DNA of 64,000 nucleotides, taken from Termitomyces sp. T153 (taxonomy: Eukaryota > Basidiomycota > Agaricomycetes > Agaricales > Lyophyllaceae). Under the pieces are notes generated by a model that was given only the letters and a program-made list of their open reading frames with translations, was not told the origin of the DNA and did no database searches. Position numbers and translations under genes: made by a program. Shown one piece after another: positions 25,367 through 37,099 of the stretch. The stretch lies in the NCBI GenBank assembly GCA_018296165.2, contig JACKQL020000004.1:1116001-1180000 (forward strand), in the 5' to 3' direction. Numbering within the stretch: the stretch's first letter is position 1; each line of letters starts with the position of its first letter.

Positions 25367-25483
25367 GCAAAACAAGTCTCTAGATTTGGTCTAGGAGCCC
25401 CCTTTTTGATTACTTGAGCTTCTACTTGATTCTTCAAAAGGTCTCTCCCCCACCAGTGTCTTAGTGCCTCCTGTGCTCCTCCT

Positions 25484-26820
25484 ATGACTCAGCCAACCCC
25501 TCTAGCACCTCCCCCTGACACTTCAAGCCCCCAGGACAATACTTGGAGTCATTTGCTGTCCCTAAAGACACAGGTTCAACTTACTCAAGCCTTCCTTACT
25601 TCTCACACAGCTGAACTCATTGGATTCTGTCAAACTACTGAAGCAGTGTCCCTTTCTCTCCAAGCCCTTCTAGAACATCTCTCCCTTGCTCCTACCATAC
25701 CTCCAATGCCCCTGGCAGATGCAAAATGGTTTGTGTCTGCACCTAGCTCAGGCTTTTTGGCTCCAGCTGCTGCAGAATGGTTTGTGTCTGCATTAGGCTT
25801 AGGCCTTTCAGCTCCCCATTCCAAACTCCCTTGTCCTGCACTCCCTCAAATATATGATGGAGATTGTAAGGCTGGAGAATGTTTTCTTCAGTCCTGTATT
25901 ACCTATATCCAGCTGAGTGGTGAAGCCTTCACCTCAGATGCCTTGAAAATTGCTTGGGTTCTCTCCTACATAAAGGCTGGCTGAGCTTCAACCTATGCCC
26001 TGCATATCTTTTGACACCTGGGAGGAGTTGAGGGTTTCTCTAGCTGGATGGAGTTTGAGAAGGAGTTCTGAGCTAAGTTCTTTTCCCTTGACACTGCCAA
26101 AACTGCAGCTCTTTTCCTTTAAGACTAAACCCAGTATGGTCAAGGGAAGAGGTCACTTGATGAGTACATCAACTCTTTCCACACCTTAGTTGAACAGACA
26201 AGATATTTGGATGGTCTGCAACTCTGCCTAACCTTCTATGATGGACTCCACCCCTCTCTTATGGATCATATCAACAGTATAGCAGAGGGGCACCTAGATG
26301 ATGAGCATGTCAACACCTAGTACAAGGTGGCACATGAGCAGTGGCAGTTGATGGGACTGCAATGTGAGCTGCAGTGGATGCAACCCTTGACATTTCCTTT
26401 CTCTTGTGGAGGGTTCACCCCCCAAGCTCCTCCTTCCATGCCTGCTCAAGCAGCTCCTCAAGCAGGTGCAACTTTTTCTCTTCCATCCCATGTTGCTCCC
26501 TTGCACTCTCTGACCCAAGGAGTCCCAATGAATGTTGATGCCTCCCTACAGTGGCCCCCTACTCCCCTGCTGTGTTGACACTATGGAAAGGCTGGTCACT
26601 TTGCTCACTACTGTCCTCAAGGACTAGAGGTCCACTACCTGCTAGCATCAGAGCAAGAAGAGCTGTTCATCCAATTCCTTGCAGCCCAGGATGCAATGAA
26701 AACCCCCTCTCCAGATGCACCTATAGCTGTCCAGTCCAATGAAATGGCCAATGTATTGGAGGAGGTTCCTACAGAGTCTGAGGATTTTCAAAAGGGCAAC
26801 AGATGAACTGTACACCCCCA
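25484..26820 (+). pseudogene. Gypsy gag
   Basis: ATG at 25,484 (MTQPTPLAPPPDTSSPQDN). The N-terminal coiled-coil part and the start of the gag domain (ECFLQSCITYIQLSG; LKIAWVLSYIKAG) are open to a TGA at 25,982-25,984. That codon sits where the sister gag at 12.9 kb has KTRHASTY. After it the gag domain continues in broken frames (DEYINSFHTL-like, FYDGLHPSL-like) with a Pro/Ala-rich tail near 26,400-26,560 and a Cys/His-containing stretch near 26,570-26,620. Confidence 0.75.
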
Positions 26821-27059
26821 TTGCCTAGTTTTAACCTTTTGCCTTGCTGTTTGTAGAATCAAATACATCTGTTGCTATTGTTGATACTATGCCCAAAACA
26901 ATAAGCCCCTCAGACATATAAATCCCCTCTTCAGCTAAAGTCTCTGCTGGAAACACACCTCCTAGCCCATGCCTCCAGATTCCTGCATAGGAATGCCATC
27001 TTCCCCATTGTTACATTGTTGCTTCCACCCCTTTGACCAATTCTCTGAAGCTCCAGGTA

Positions 27060-27580
27060 GAAATTGAAACAACAGACACCCAGCAAACCTGAAGTGTGGT
27101 TGCTCTGCTTGACAGTGGGGCAACAGGCCTCTTCCTTGACACAGACTATGTGCAGCAACACTGCCTCACCACTTGCCCTCTTTCCCATCCTATCTCTATG
27201 TACAATGTTGATGGCACACTCAATGAAGCTGGCTCTATTCACTCCATAGTGGACCTGGTCTTCTGCTACAAAGACCACTCAGAGTGAGCCACTTTTGCTG
27301 TCACTAGTTTGGGAAAGCAAGACATGATCTTGGGGTTCACCTGGCTGCATGAGCACAACCCAGAGATTGACTGGACTAAGGGTGAGGTGAAGATGAGTTG
27401 TTGCCCCCATTGCTGCACTTTCTGTGCAGAAGAGGCCTGTAAGGAGCAGAGAGCTAAGATTTGTGAGCATGCTGCTGTGCATGCTTGTTGTGCTGGGCAT
27501 CTCCCTTATGCTGATCTTGACCTCCTGAGTCCCCCCCCTCTGGCATTTCTTCATAGGGAGGCCCTTTACAAGGATGTCTG
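27060..27580 (+). pseudogene. Gypsy aspartic protease region
   Basis: VALLDSGATGLFLDTDYV at about 27,099-27,155 keeps the D-S-G-A active site of retroviral-type proteases. It is followed after one stop by LGKQDMILGFTWLHEHNPEIDW at about 27,310-27,375, the conserved LG-x-W-L-x-x-(H)NP-x-IDW block that closes gypsy proteases. One TGA (27,286) separates the two. Confidence 0.8.
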
Positions 27581-27669
27581 AGGTGTTGGATGTGAATCTC
27601 CAGAGAGAGAGGGAAGTGAAGGAGAATGGACCAGTACTCCAGATGCAGAGTCTCCAGATAAAACCATAG

Positions 27670-30600
27670 AGGTGGGTGATAGGATCTACACTACAACCCT
27701 CTGCCTCCCTCCTACAGTGGCAGAGATTTGGGCCAGTCAGACTACTTCTCAACATCTGACTAAGGCATTTGCAGCAAATTCACAGCCCAAGCCTTTCTAT
27801 AGCACCATTCCTAATCACCTCTATGACTTTAATGATGTATTCTCTAAGGCCTCCTTTGATTCACTTCCAGAGCACAAGCAGTGGGATCATGCAATTGAGC
27901 TGATATCAGATGCTGAGCTCTCCAGCTGCAAGGTCTATCCACTTGTGCCCCATGAGCAGGATTAGCTGGATGTTTTCCTGCAGGAGAATCTTAGCTCAGG
28001 ACAAATATGACCCTCCAAGTCTCCAATGGCCTCCCCAGTTTTCTTTATTAAGAAGAAGGACAGGTCTCTTTGTCTGGTTTAAGATTAGCATGTTCTGAAT
28101 GTGATAACAGTGAAGAACTGCTATCCTTTGCCACTCATCTCAGAACTTGTCAACAATCTTTGAGGTGCATACTACTTCATGAAGTTGGACATCCACTGGG
28201 GCTACAACAATGTACACATCAAAGAAGGTGATGAGTGGAAGGCAGCATTCTGAACTAATCATGGACTCTTGGAACCTCTTGTAATGTTCTTTGGTCTCAC
28301 CAATAGCCCAGTCACCTTCCAGACTATGATGAATGACATTTTCCATGATCTGATTGTGGAAGGTGTTATCTGCATGTATCTTAACAATATCCTCATTTAC
28401 ACAAAAACTCTAGAGAAGCATTGCCAGGTCATGCACATTGTCTTGGAATGCCTCCACCAACACCAGCTCTATTTAAAGCCTGAGAAGTGCAAATTTGAAC
28501 AGACTAAAGTGGAGTACCTGGGTTTGATCATTTTGCATGGAATGGCCAAGATGGACCCCATTAAAGTGGCAGGTGTAGCAGAATGGCCTGAGCCAAGGAA
28601 CAAGAAGGAAGTTCAGGCCCTCCTTGAGTTTGTCAATTTCCACTGGAAGTTCATACAGGATTTTTCCCACCATGCACATCCCTTCTTTAACCTCACAATT
28701 AAGGATACAGCATGGCAGTGGAAGCCCCCACAGCAAGCTGCCTTTGATGTCCTCAAGCAAGCTGTGACCTCAAAGCCAGTCCTGCTGTTCTCTGATAATG
28801 ACTCTCCATTCCATGTGGAAGCAGATAGCTCAGACTTTGCTACAGGGGCAGTCCTCTCCCAGCAGTCAAAGGAGGATGGCAGATGGCATCCAGTAGCCTT
28901 CTATTCCAAAAGTCTTAATGTGGTAGAAAGGAACTACAAGATCCATGACAAGGAGATGCTGGCAATTATTCAATCCTTTGAAAAATGGCAGCATTTTCTT
29001 GAGGGTGCATGGCATAAGTTTGAAGTCTGGACAGACCACAAGAACCTGGAGTACTTCTGTTCTGCTAAGAAACTCAATCAACATCAAGCTTGGTGGTTTC
29101 TGTATCTGGCCAACTTTGACTTCTCACTGCACCACAAACTGGGATAGAGCATGGGCAAACTGGACACACTGTCCAGGTGGGCTAACCATGGCACAGGAGC
29201 AGGAGATAACAACAACATTATCCTCTTCAAACCAGAGATCTTTGCCATCCATGCATTAGAAGGGATTGTGGTTCAAGGGGATGAGGCAAACATTCTTAGG
29301 GACATCTGAAGAGGGAACCAGGAGGGTGCACAGGAGGATGCAATGGCCCAGGCTGCTCAGGCCCTACAAGCTCAATAGGCAAGTGGAGTCAAGTCAGTGC
29401 ATGCAGATGAGTGGGGTCTTCAAGATGGGCTTTTGACCTTCAGAGGATGTATTTATGTGCCTAACATTCCAGAACTTTGCTGGCACATTGTAGAACAACA
29501 TCACAACTCTCAGATGGCTGAACATCCTGGAAGGTGGAAGATGCTGGAGCTAGTATCCTGGAACCATTGGTGGCCACAGATCTCCCAATATATAGGCACC
29601 TACACTAGCACCTGTGACCTCTGTCTTCACACCAAGCCTTGCCACTAAGCACCCATGAGCCAGCTCCACCCACTCCCTATTCCAGCTGCTTGCTGGAGTG
29701 TTGCATCAGTGGATTTCATTATAGAACTCCCAGATGCTCACGAGTATGATGCTGTGATAGTAGTGGTGGACCTCTACTGCAAATGGGCTCACTTCATACC
29801 TACCCACACCACATGCTCTACCTTAGGAGTGGCCAGCCTGTGCTGGAAGAATGTCTGGAAACTCCACAGTCTGTCAGATGGGTACATCTCTGATCAGGAC
29901 CCCTAGTTTGTGGCAGAATTCACTTGAGAACTGTATTGCCTACTAGGAGTGAAGCTCCATACCACTATGGCCTATCACCTTCAGTTAGATGGGCAGACAG
30001 ATTGTGTTAACCAGGAACTGGAACAGTATCTCTGCCTGTGTTGTAATGAGAGGCAGGATGACTGGGATGAGCTGCTGCCAGACACAGAATTCCAATACAA
30101 AAACCATTTCCACTCTTCCATGCAGATGACTCTATTCTTCCTGGACACTGGCAAGCACCCTCACATAGGATTTGAACCTCAGGCACACCCCTCAAAAAAC
30201 AACTCTGTCAACAAGTTTGTGGATCAGATGAGGAGGGCACAGGAGGAGGCAAAAGCTGCATTGGTGAAGGCCAAGAAATACATGGCACAATACTATAATT
30301 GCAGATGGACACCTGCCCCAGTTTACAAGCCTGGGAACCATGTGTACTTGGATAGCTCAGGCATTAAGACAACAAGGCCATTCCAGAAGCTGTCACATCA
30401 TCATCTTGGCCCCTTCACAGTGGAGAAGAAGGTAGGGCCTTTGGCATACTGACTTAAACTCCCAGCAGGCCTCCACTAACTGCACCCAGTCTTCAATGTA
30501 GTCAAGTTATTTCCAGCTCCAGAGGATCCAATCCCAGGCCATCACCCTAAGCCACTCCCACTGCTAGTCCTAGTCAATGATGAGGAGAAGTATGAGGTGG

Positions 30601-30780
30601 AGAAAATCTTAGATAGCAGGGTATTCCAAGGGAAGTTGCAGTTCAGGGTGAAATGAAAGGGATATCTCTTAGGAACCACAGGCTAATGTTCATGCATCAG
30701 GCATGGTCTGGGACTTCTACTGTAAGCATCCTGATGCCCCAAAAGCTATTTGAGGCATCTACCCTATTTTACCAGCTGAC
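27670..30780 (+). pseudogene. Gypsy pol: RT, RNase H, integrase, chromodomain
   Basis: Order: linker STIPNHLYDFNDVF (about 27,805); RT with LDIHWGYNNVHI (28,188-28,223) and FGLTNSPVTFQTMMN. The catalytic Y-x-DD box reads YLNN (28,377-28,388), so both metal-binding aspartates are gone. RNase H has FHVEADSSDFATGAVL (about 28,810) and TDHKNLEYF. The integrase zinc finger is at about 29,480-29,640. The core has SVDFI, SDQDP and VNQELEQYL as its D, D, E blocks, broken by a TAG at 29,904. The chromodomain (YEVEKILDSRVFQGKLQF) ends at TGA 30,655, replacing the Trp of K-W-K-GY. A chromodomain marks this as a chromovirus, a lineage thought to be guided to modified histones. Confidence 0.85.
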
Positions 30781-30842
30781 CAGGCAATTTGTGACTTTTT
30801 CTACCCAGTGCATCAAGACACTGCACCCTAGAGGGGGAGTAA

Positions 30843-30989
30843 TGTCAGGGGACATCCCACTTGGTTCCCCTTCTTCTTCTCTAGTTCTTGTCAGATTCCC
30901 CCCCTATAGTTTTCCTTCATTCTCCTTCCTTTTTGCTATCTATTGGTCCTAGTTTCAGCCCTCAGGCTGCACCAGTTCTCTATCAATAA
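30843..30989 (+). mobile_element. 3' LTR, left part, split by Helitrons
   Basis: Starts TGTCAGGGGACATCCC directly after a purine-rich tract (gagggggagtaa, 30,831-30,842) and breaks off after caccagttctctatcaataa. The undivided related LTR (minus strand, 50,144-50,682) continues from the equivalent point with TTCTGACAAGTG. Here that continuation, ttagacaagtg, appears only at 43,551. Confidence 0.8.
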
Positions 30990-31283
30990 TCTATAATATA
31001 TGGGACGACTCCTGGGAAAGTGGCTGTGCGCTCAATATATGCGACGACTTTGGATTGTGCTGACTAAAATTTGTCAGCTGCTGACCAAGAACCTTCCTTT
31101 TTGGGCAGCTTGGCTGTTTTTCGCACTTGGAACAGATTTTTTCCAAAAAAAATTATAGTATACAACTTTACTGAATATATACTATCTTTTGACTATGTGT
31201 GAAACATGCCAAATAGCCTGCATGTGTGAAACAGGCCAAACACGATTTAGTGGACACTGTTTTTCATGCCTCGCGTGTTTTTT

Positions 31284-32601
31284 GATGGCTAAATTGGCTT
31301 TGAAGATTGGTGTTCCTGTCATGCTGCTCAGGAATCTGGATACAACCAAAGGACTTTGCAATGGGACAAGCATCATCTGGGATTGCTGCCTTATTGCTGG
31401 AGGGTGGTAGAACTGCACATTCAAGGTTCAAAATCCCCATTCCTGCTTTGGATACATCCATTGCCAATATCAAAAGAGGAACTCAGTTGTCTCAACTCTT
31501 ACTCCAGACCAAAGTTGTCATCTGGGATGAAGTTCCAATGCAACACAAAAATGCCATTGACTCTGTGGATTGAGGGTTTAGAGACATCCTAGAGAAGGAT
31601 GTTCCTTTTGGTGGAGTGACTGTGGTGTTTGGAGGAGATTTTAGGCAAACTCTCCCAGTTATCCAACAAGGACTCAGGCAGCAGATGATTGCTGCTTCAC
31701 TCAAAAGGGGAAGACTTTGGGATCAGATTCAAGTCCACTACTTGGTTCAAAACATGAGATTGGATCAGACTCCTGATAACATTGCTTATGCAGCTTGGTT
31801 ATTGGATGTTGGTGCTGGAAAAACCTTGGGCCTGGAGAAACAGTACAACTTCCAGAAACCATGATCTGTGATGACAATTCTGTCACTGGATTGATCTCTT
31901 CCACTTATCCTCATATTGATCACCATCAAGATGATCAGTATTACCTGGACCGTTCCATCCTTTCTGGCAAGAACTCTGATGTAGAGGATATTAACTCTGA
32001 AGTTCTGCAGAGATGTCCAGGAGAAGAGAAAATCTTGCAGAGTGCAGACTCTGTCATATCTGATGATGGGAATCCTAATGGTCTTGCATTGTATCCAATG
32101 GAATACCTCAACTCTCTCAGAGCCAGCAGTTTGCCTTTGGCTAAATTGGCTCTGAAGATTGGTGTTCCTGTCATGCTGCTCAGGAATCTGGATACAACCA
32201 AAGGACTTTGCAATGGGACAAGAATGATTGTCACTCACATCAGCACCAGAGTTCTCAGATGTAGGATCATCAGTGGGGATGCCAAGTTTGCAGGATCAAT
32301 TGTTTTGATTCCAAGAATCAACATGGATGTGTCTAAAGAAGATTTGCCAATTCCATTGTGCAGGAGACAATTCCCAGTTCGATTGGCCTTTGCCATGACT
32401 ATCAACAAGTCTCAGGGTCAATCAGTCAAGCATGTTGGATTGGACCTTTGATCAGGAGTTTTTTCACATGGCCAACTTTATGTTGCACTCTCACAGTGCA
32501 CATCAGGAGATTGTATCAAAGTCATCTTGGACCCAGAAAACACATCAAGAAAGACTGCAAATATTGTCTATCAGGAAATCTTGAATGGTTTACAAATGTA
32601 A
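31284..32601 (+). pseudogene. Rearranged Helitron helicase
   Basis: First comes about 85 bp equivalent to 42,295-42,377 of Helitron 3 (LALKIGVPVMLLRNLDTTKG). Then the frame jumps back to the region equivalent to 41,527 onward ([36 protein letters not shown]) and runs through to the helicase C-terminus ([17 protein letters not shown]). The junction is near 31,370 (gggacaag/catcatctggg). A TGA at 31,570 and a one-base difference near 31,830 (ggaaaaacc versus ggaaaaaacc in Helitron 3) break the frame. The Walker A segment is lost. Confidence 0.8.
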
Positions 32602-32899
32602 GTGTGAGTTTTGTTGGACTCAAGCAAGAAATTGCTAACTTCTATGAACTTCAGCACCTAATGTCTATAGCTGGACCATGTAGTATAGATATTCTTAATG
32701 GTTTACAAATGTAAGTGTGACAGTTTAAATAATTGGTTGGTTAGTACTAACTTTTATAATTTCCAGCATCTCTAATATATACCAGTGGACATTGTAGTAT
32801 TTTGTTAATAATGTAATATAGATACATGATTGGTTTATAGATGAAATCTCAGTGTATTGAATTGTAAGAGAAAAGCAACACTTGGTCAACAAAATACAA

Positions 32900-33098
32900 A
32901 GACCTAACTGAACAAAGTGAGGTTGGGTCTGGGATGAAGCACTGAGTTAGAAATACAAAGACCTAACCGAACGAAGTGAGGTTGGGTCTGGGATGAAGCA
33001 TTGAGTAGAATATCGAGGACCTAACTGAATGAAGTGAGGTTGGGTCTGGGATGAAGCAAGAGCTACAGGCCCGTGCCGAAGGCACGGGGCGTAGCTCG
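32900..33098 (+). repeat. Helitron 3' array (3 units) and hairpin
   Basis: Units begin at gacctaac near 32,903, 32,962 and 33,019. The terminal stem is agagctac...cccgtgcc / ggcacggg...gtagctc at about 33,059-33,097. Confidence 0.8.
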
Positions 33099-36000
33099 TC
33101 TATAATATATGGGACGACTCCTGGGAAAGTGGCTGTGTGCTCAATATATGCGATGACTTTGGATTGTGCTGACTAAAATTTGTCAGCTGCTGACCAAGAA
33201 CCTTCCTTTTTGGGCAGCTTGGCTGTTTTTCACACTTGGAACAGATTTTTTCCAAAAAAAATTATAGTATACAACTTTACTGAATATATACTATCTTTTG
33301 ACCATGTGTGAAACATGCCAAATAGCCTGCACATGTGAAACAGGCCAAACGCGATTTAGTGGACACTGTTTTTCATGCCTCGCATGTTTTTTGACACAAC
33401 ATGACCAAACAATGGCCATTTCCAAGGTTGTGGAAAGGAGGCCACATGACAAAGTATGTTTCGTCACATCTATTGATTGATTGATGTTGACTAACAAGCT
33501 TATTAGTAACTCCTTAACCACATTGAGCTATTGATACATCAAATATCTCATCATGCAAGTCAATTTGAATGGTTTTTGACTATTAAATTGCTTAACAATG
33601 GATGTTATAGGCAACTACCTACTACTCCTGAAAGCCAAAGGCAACAAGCTAGGAATCAAAGGAGACTTGAACAGTTACAAATGACAGATCCTAACAATCA
33701 TCGAGCAAATAGAAACAATAGATCTTTGGAACAGATCAATACTGTGGTTGTCCCACCACTTCAATTGGGGCCTGGGGGTATCAATCAATCTATGGGAACT
33801 GGGGGTTTGAGACCTATAGCCACTGCTTCTGGCTCTTCAGGAAGACCTATTAGGCAGCCAGTTGCTGCTGCTGATCCATTTTCCATAGTGATCCCTGAAA
33901 CTGTTTTGCCTGAAGGATGGGATGCTCCTTTACAGAATCCCATTCCTAGAATGGTGCTTCCTCCACCTGCTCCTCCACTTAGAAGAGTGAGAAAAGTTCC
34001 TATGGAGAATTCTATGCCCATCATGATGCCATCTCTATCTGCTGTACATGGAAGGGACAATAGGCTCAATCAGCTCACTATTGCTCAACCTACAGTGATC
34101 ATTCCTCAAACTATTTTGCCTGAAGGATGGAATGCTCCTTTACAGCATCCTATACCCAGAATGGTGCCTCTTCTACCTGCTCCTGCACTTAGAAGAATCA
34201 GACCTGCTCCACCTCCCCCTGCTCCTAATGTTGCTCAGGAGATGGCAAACTACCAGATCAGACATGAACAAGCATTGGCTGTATTAGAAGAACAACAAAG
34301 GCTGAGACAAGAGCAGGACAGGCAGCAGGCATTAGCTATTTAAGCCAGGAAAGACAGTAAAGAGCAAGACAGGAAGAAGAGCTATTCAGAGCAGAGGTCA
34401 GTTCAAGACTACTCCAAGATGCTACTTTAATTAACAAAGTTCAATAGCATATTGATCTGAATCCTGAACATAGGCCTTTGAATGCAGCTATGGCTCAAAG
34501 AATCTTTCAAGGTTGGGAACAGCAACATGAAGCTGATCTGGAAGAGGATTTCAATGATTTGGGTCCTCAGAATGATATACCTTCTGAAGGTGACTTGGAA
34601 TATGTCGATCCTGCTCAACATCAACTAGCAGAGCAATTAGATCCTCCCCTTGATGATTCATTGGGTCCTCAGGATGACATGTCTTCTGATGATGGCTTGG
34701 AATATGTTGATCCTGCTCAACAGAGACCTGCAGAAGACTTGGACCCTGCCCTACCCAATGATCCACCACAACCAGAAAATCCTGCTGAAAATATACCAGC
34801 AGAAGAACCAGAGCCTCCCCTTGAACTTCCTATTCCACCACAGCTTGGTCCTATTCAGCCTGTTCCAAGAGGAAGGCAACCTTACTTGATTGAATACCCT
34901 CCACACTATCTTGGTCCTATGACTGTCATATGTCCACACTGCCAAGCTTTACATTTTGATGCTGAAAAGCTCACCAAGTCTACTAGAAACAGTCCAAAGT
35001 TTGGCATGTGCTGCTTACAAGGCCAAGTAAATTTGCCCAGGCTTCAAGATGCTCCAGCAGATTTACTGAACCTGCTCCATGGGCATCATCCTCTCTCTGA
35101 CACTTTTAAAACATCAATCCGTCAATACAATGCAGCCTTTGCATTCACATCTCTGGGAGTCAAAATTGATCATGCTATTACCAATGCACCTGGACCATAT
35201 AGCTTTAGGATCAATAGAGAACTACATCATTTGACAGGTGCCTTGCTTCCTATTGAAGGAAATCTGCCTGTATATGCACAGCTCTACTTTTACGATCACA
35301 ATCAGCAATTGGCTTTTTATCAACAGGACAATTCCAGGCTTGATCCTCAGATAATGGCCTCTTTGCAGGATATGCTTGCTAGAGTCAATCCCTTCATTGG
35401 CTTATACAAGCAGGCCAGGCAGATTATGGGAGAAGTTCCAGAAGGCCAACCACAAAGACTTTCTGTCAAGCTTACAGCTGACTTTGGAGATCTTTGATGC
35501 TATAATGACCCTAATGAACAGGAGGGAGTTACAGCTGTAATTCCAGGAGATGGCTCAGAAGAGTGATCAAATGATCATGATATAGTCTTGCACTTGCATG
35601 GAGGTCAATTAAAGCAGATCAGTCACTTGCATCCATATTACACTCCATTGCATTATACCATCATCTTTCCTACTGGACAGCCTGGATTTCACACCAACAT
35701 TCTCTCTCATTTTGGACCACAGAATCAACAATGCATACAGGCTGCAGCAAAGGACTTTGGAATTCAATGCACCATTACTCTGGAGTGGGAGGCTATTTCA
35801 ACAATATCTTGTGGATGCATGGGCTTCCACTGAACAAAACAAGTTGAATTGGATTTGACACAATCAGAAGAAGATCAGAGCTGAAGTTTATCAGGGAGTA
35901 GTGGATGCTGCTGCTGGAGATGAACAAGTCACCCCACAAAGCCGACGTGTTATCCTCCCATCCTCCCATACTGGAAGTGAACGACAAATGCAGCAATTAT

Positions 36001-36573
36001 TCCAGGACTCTATGGCTATTTGCAGGCATTTTGGAAAACCTGATCTCTTCTTGACTATGACTGCCAATCCAAAGTGGTCAGAAATTGAAGAAGCTCTCTT
36101 GAAGGAACCTGCAGTCAATGGGAAGAAGCAAACAGCTGCTGATTGACCTGATATTGTTGCCAGAGTATTTGAACTCAAAAAGAATGCTGTAGTGAAGGAG
36201 ATCAAGGAAGGTCTCTTTGGCAGCTGTGTGGCTTATGTTCATACCATTGAATTCCAAAAGAGAGGACTTCCACATATGCACATCTTGATCTTTTTCCATC
36301 GCCATCACAGGATCAAGGATGCACCTGATGTGGATTCCATTGTCTCTGCTCAGATTCCAGATCCAGTCACTCAGCCTCAATTGTATCAGGTATTGGCTTT
36401 GTTTGAATCCTGAATTCAGTTACTTATCTTTGTGGTCAGGTTTTTACTGCTAACATGGTCCATGGTCCATGTGGAGCTGCCAAACCCAATGCTAAGTGCA
36501 TGGTAGATGGCAAATGTTCCAAGAAATACCCAAAGGAATTCCAAGAGGCTACTCAGTATGGAGATAATGGCTA
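33099..36573 (+). mobile_element. Helitron 2, 3'-truncated, head-to-tail with Helitron 1
   Basis: Starts with TCTATAATATATGGGACGAC at the last base of Helitron 1. It carries the N-terminal and Rep region and stops at gagataatggcta, where Helitron 3 begins. The continuation expected from Helitron 3 (tcctcaatatgcc, compare 40,194) is not found after Helitron 3, so its right part was lost. Confidence 0.8.
33610..36573 (+). pseudogene. Helitron Rep (N-terminal half), broken
   Basis: Pro- and Gln-rich N-terminus (about 33,660-34,340: RRLEQLQMTDPNNHR; ILPEGWNAPLQHP), acidic repeats with QLDPP (34,550-34,760), the Helitron-like N-terminal domain (LIEYPPHYLGPMTVICPHC), LFLTMTANPKW, and the HUH motif GLPHMHILIFF near 36,265. 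Stops include TAA near 34,341, TAG near 34,447, TGA at 35,495, TGA near 35,566, TGA near 35,857 and TGA at 36,144. Several fall where Helitron 3 has a sense codon. The Y2 and helicase regions are absent. Confidence 0.8.
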
Positions 36574-37099
36574 TCTATATATTATGTGACGACAGACATG
36601 GGAATGTGGCTGCACCTATGCGACAACTTTTCTGCTGACTAAAATTTGTCAGCACTGACAAATGCTGACAAATTTAAACCCTTTTATGGTATCACAATCA
36701 GATTTGGCTGTTTTTACGCTCTTTGGATAAATTTTTTGCCAAAACAAATGCAGTAGACAGCTTTAATACATATATACTATCTTTTGACCATGTGTAAAAC
36801 ATGCCAAATAGCCTGCACATGTGAAACAGGCCAAACACGATTTAATGGACACTGTTTTTCATGCCTCGCACGTTTTTTGACACAACATGACCAAACAATG
36901 GCCATTTCCGAGGTTGTGGAAAGGAGGCCACACAACAAAGTATGTTTTGTCACATCTATTGATTGATTGATGTTGACTAACAAGCTTATTAGTAACTCCT
37001 TAACCACATTGAGCTATTGATATATTAAATATCTCATCATGCAAGTCAATTTTAATGGTTTTTGACTGTTAAATTGCTTAACAATGGATGTTATAGGCA

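Larger units (their letters stand above)
30990..33098 (+). mobile_element. Helitron 1, internally deleted
   Basis: 5' end TCTATAATATATGGGACGAC inserted after an A. The 3' end has three copies of the 59-60-bp repeat and the closing hairpin (cccgtgcc-gaa-ggcacggg, then gtagctcg). It shares the first 290 bp with Helitron 2. The Rep half of the coding region is missing, and a fragment of the helicase 3' part is stuck in front of the helicase middle. It cannot be autonomous. Confidence 0.85.

Noticed and set aside
33059..33098. GC-rich hairpin as a transcription terminator
   Set aside because: It occurs at all three Helitron 3' ends next to the minisatellite, so it is the Helitron terminus.
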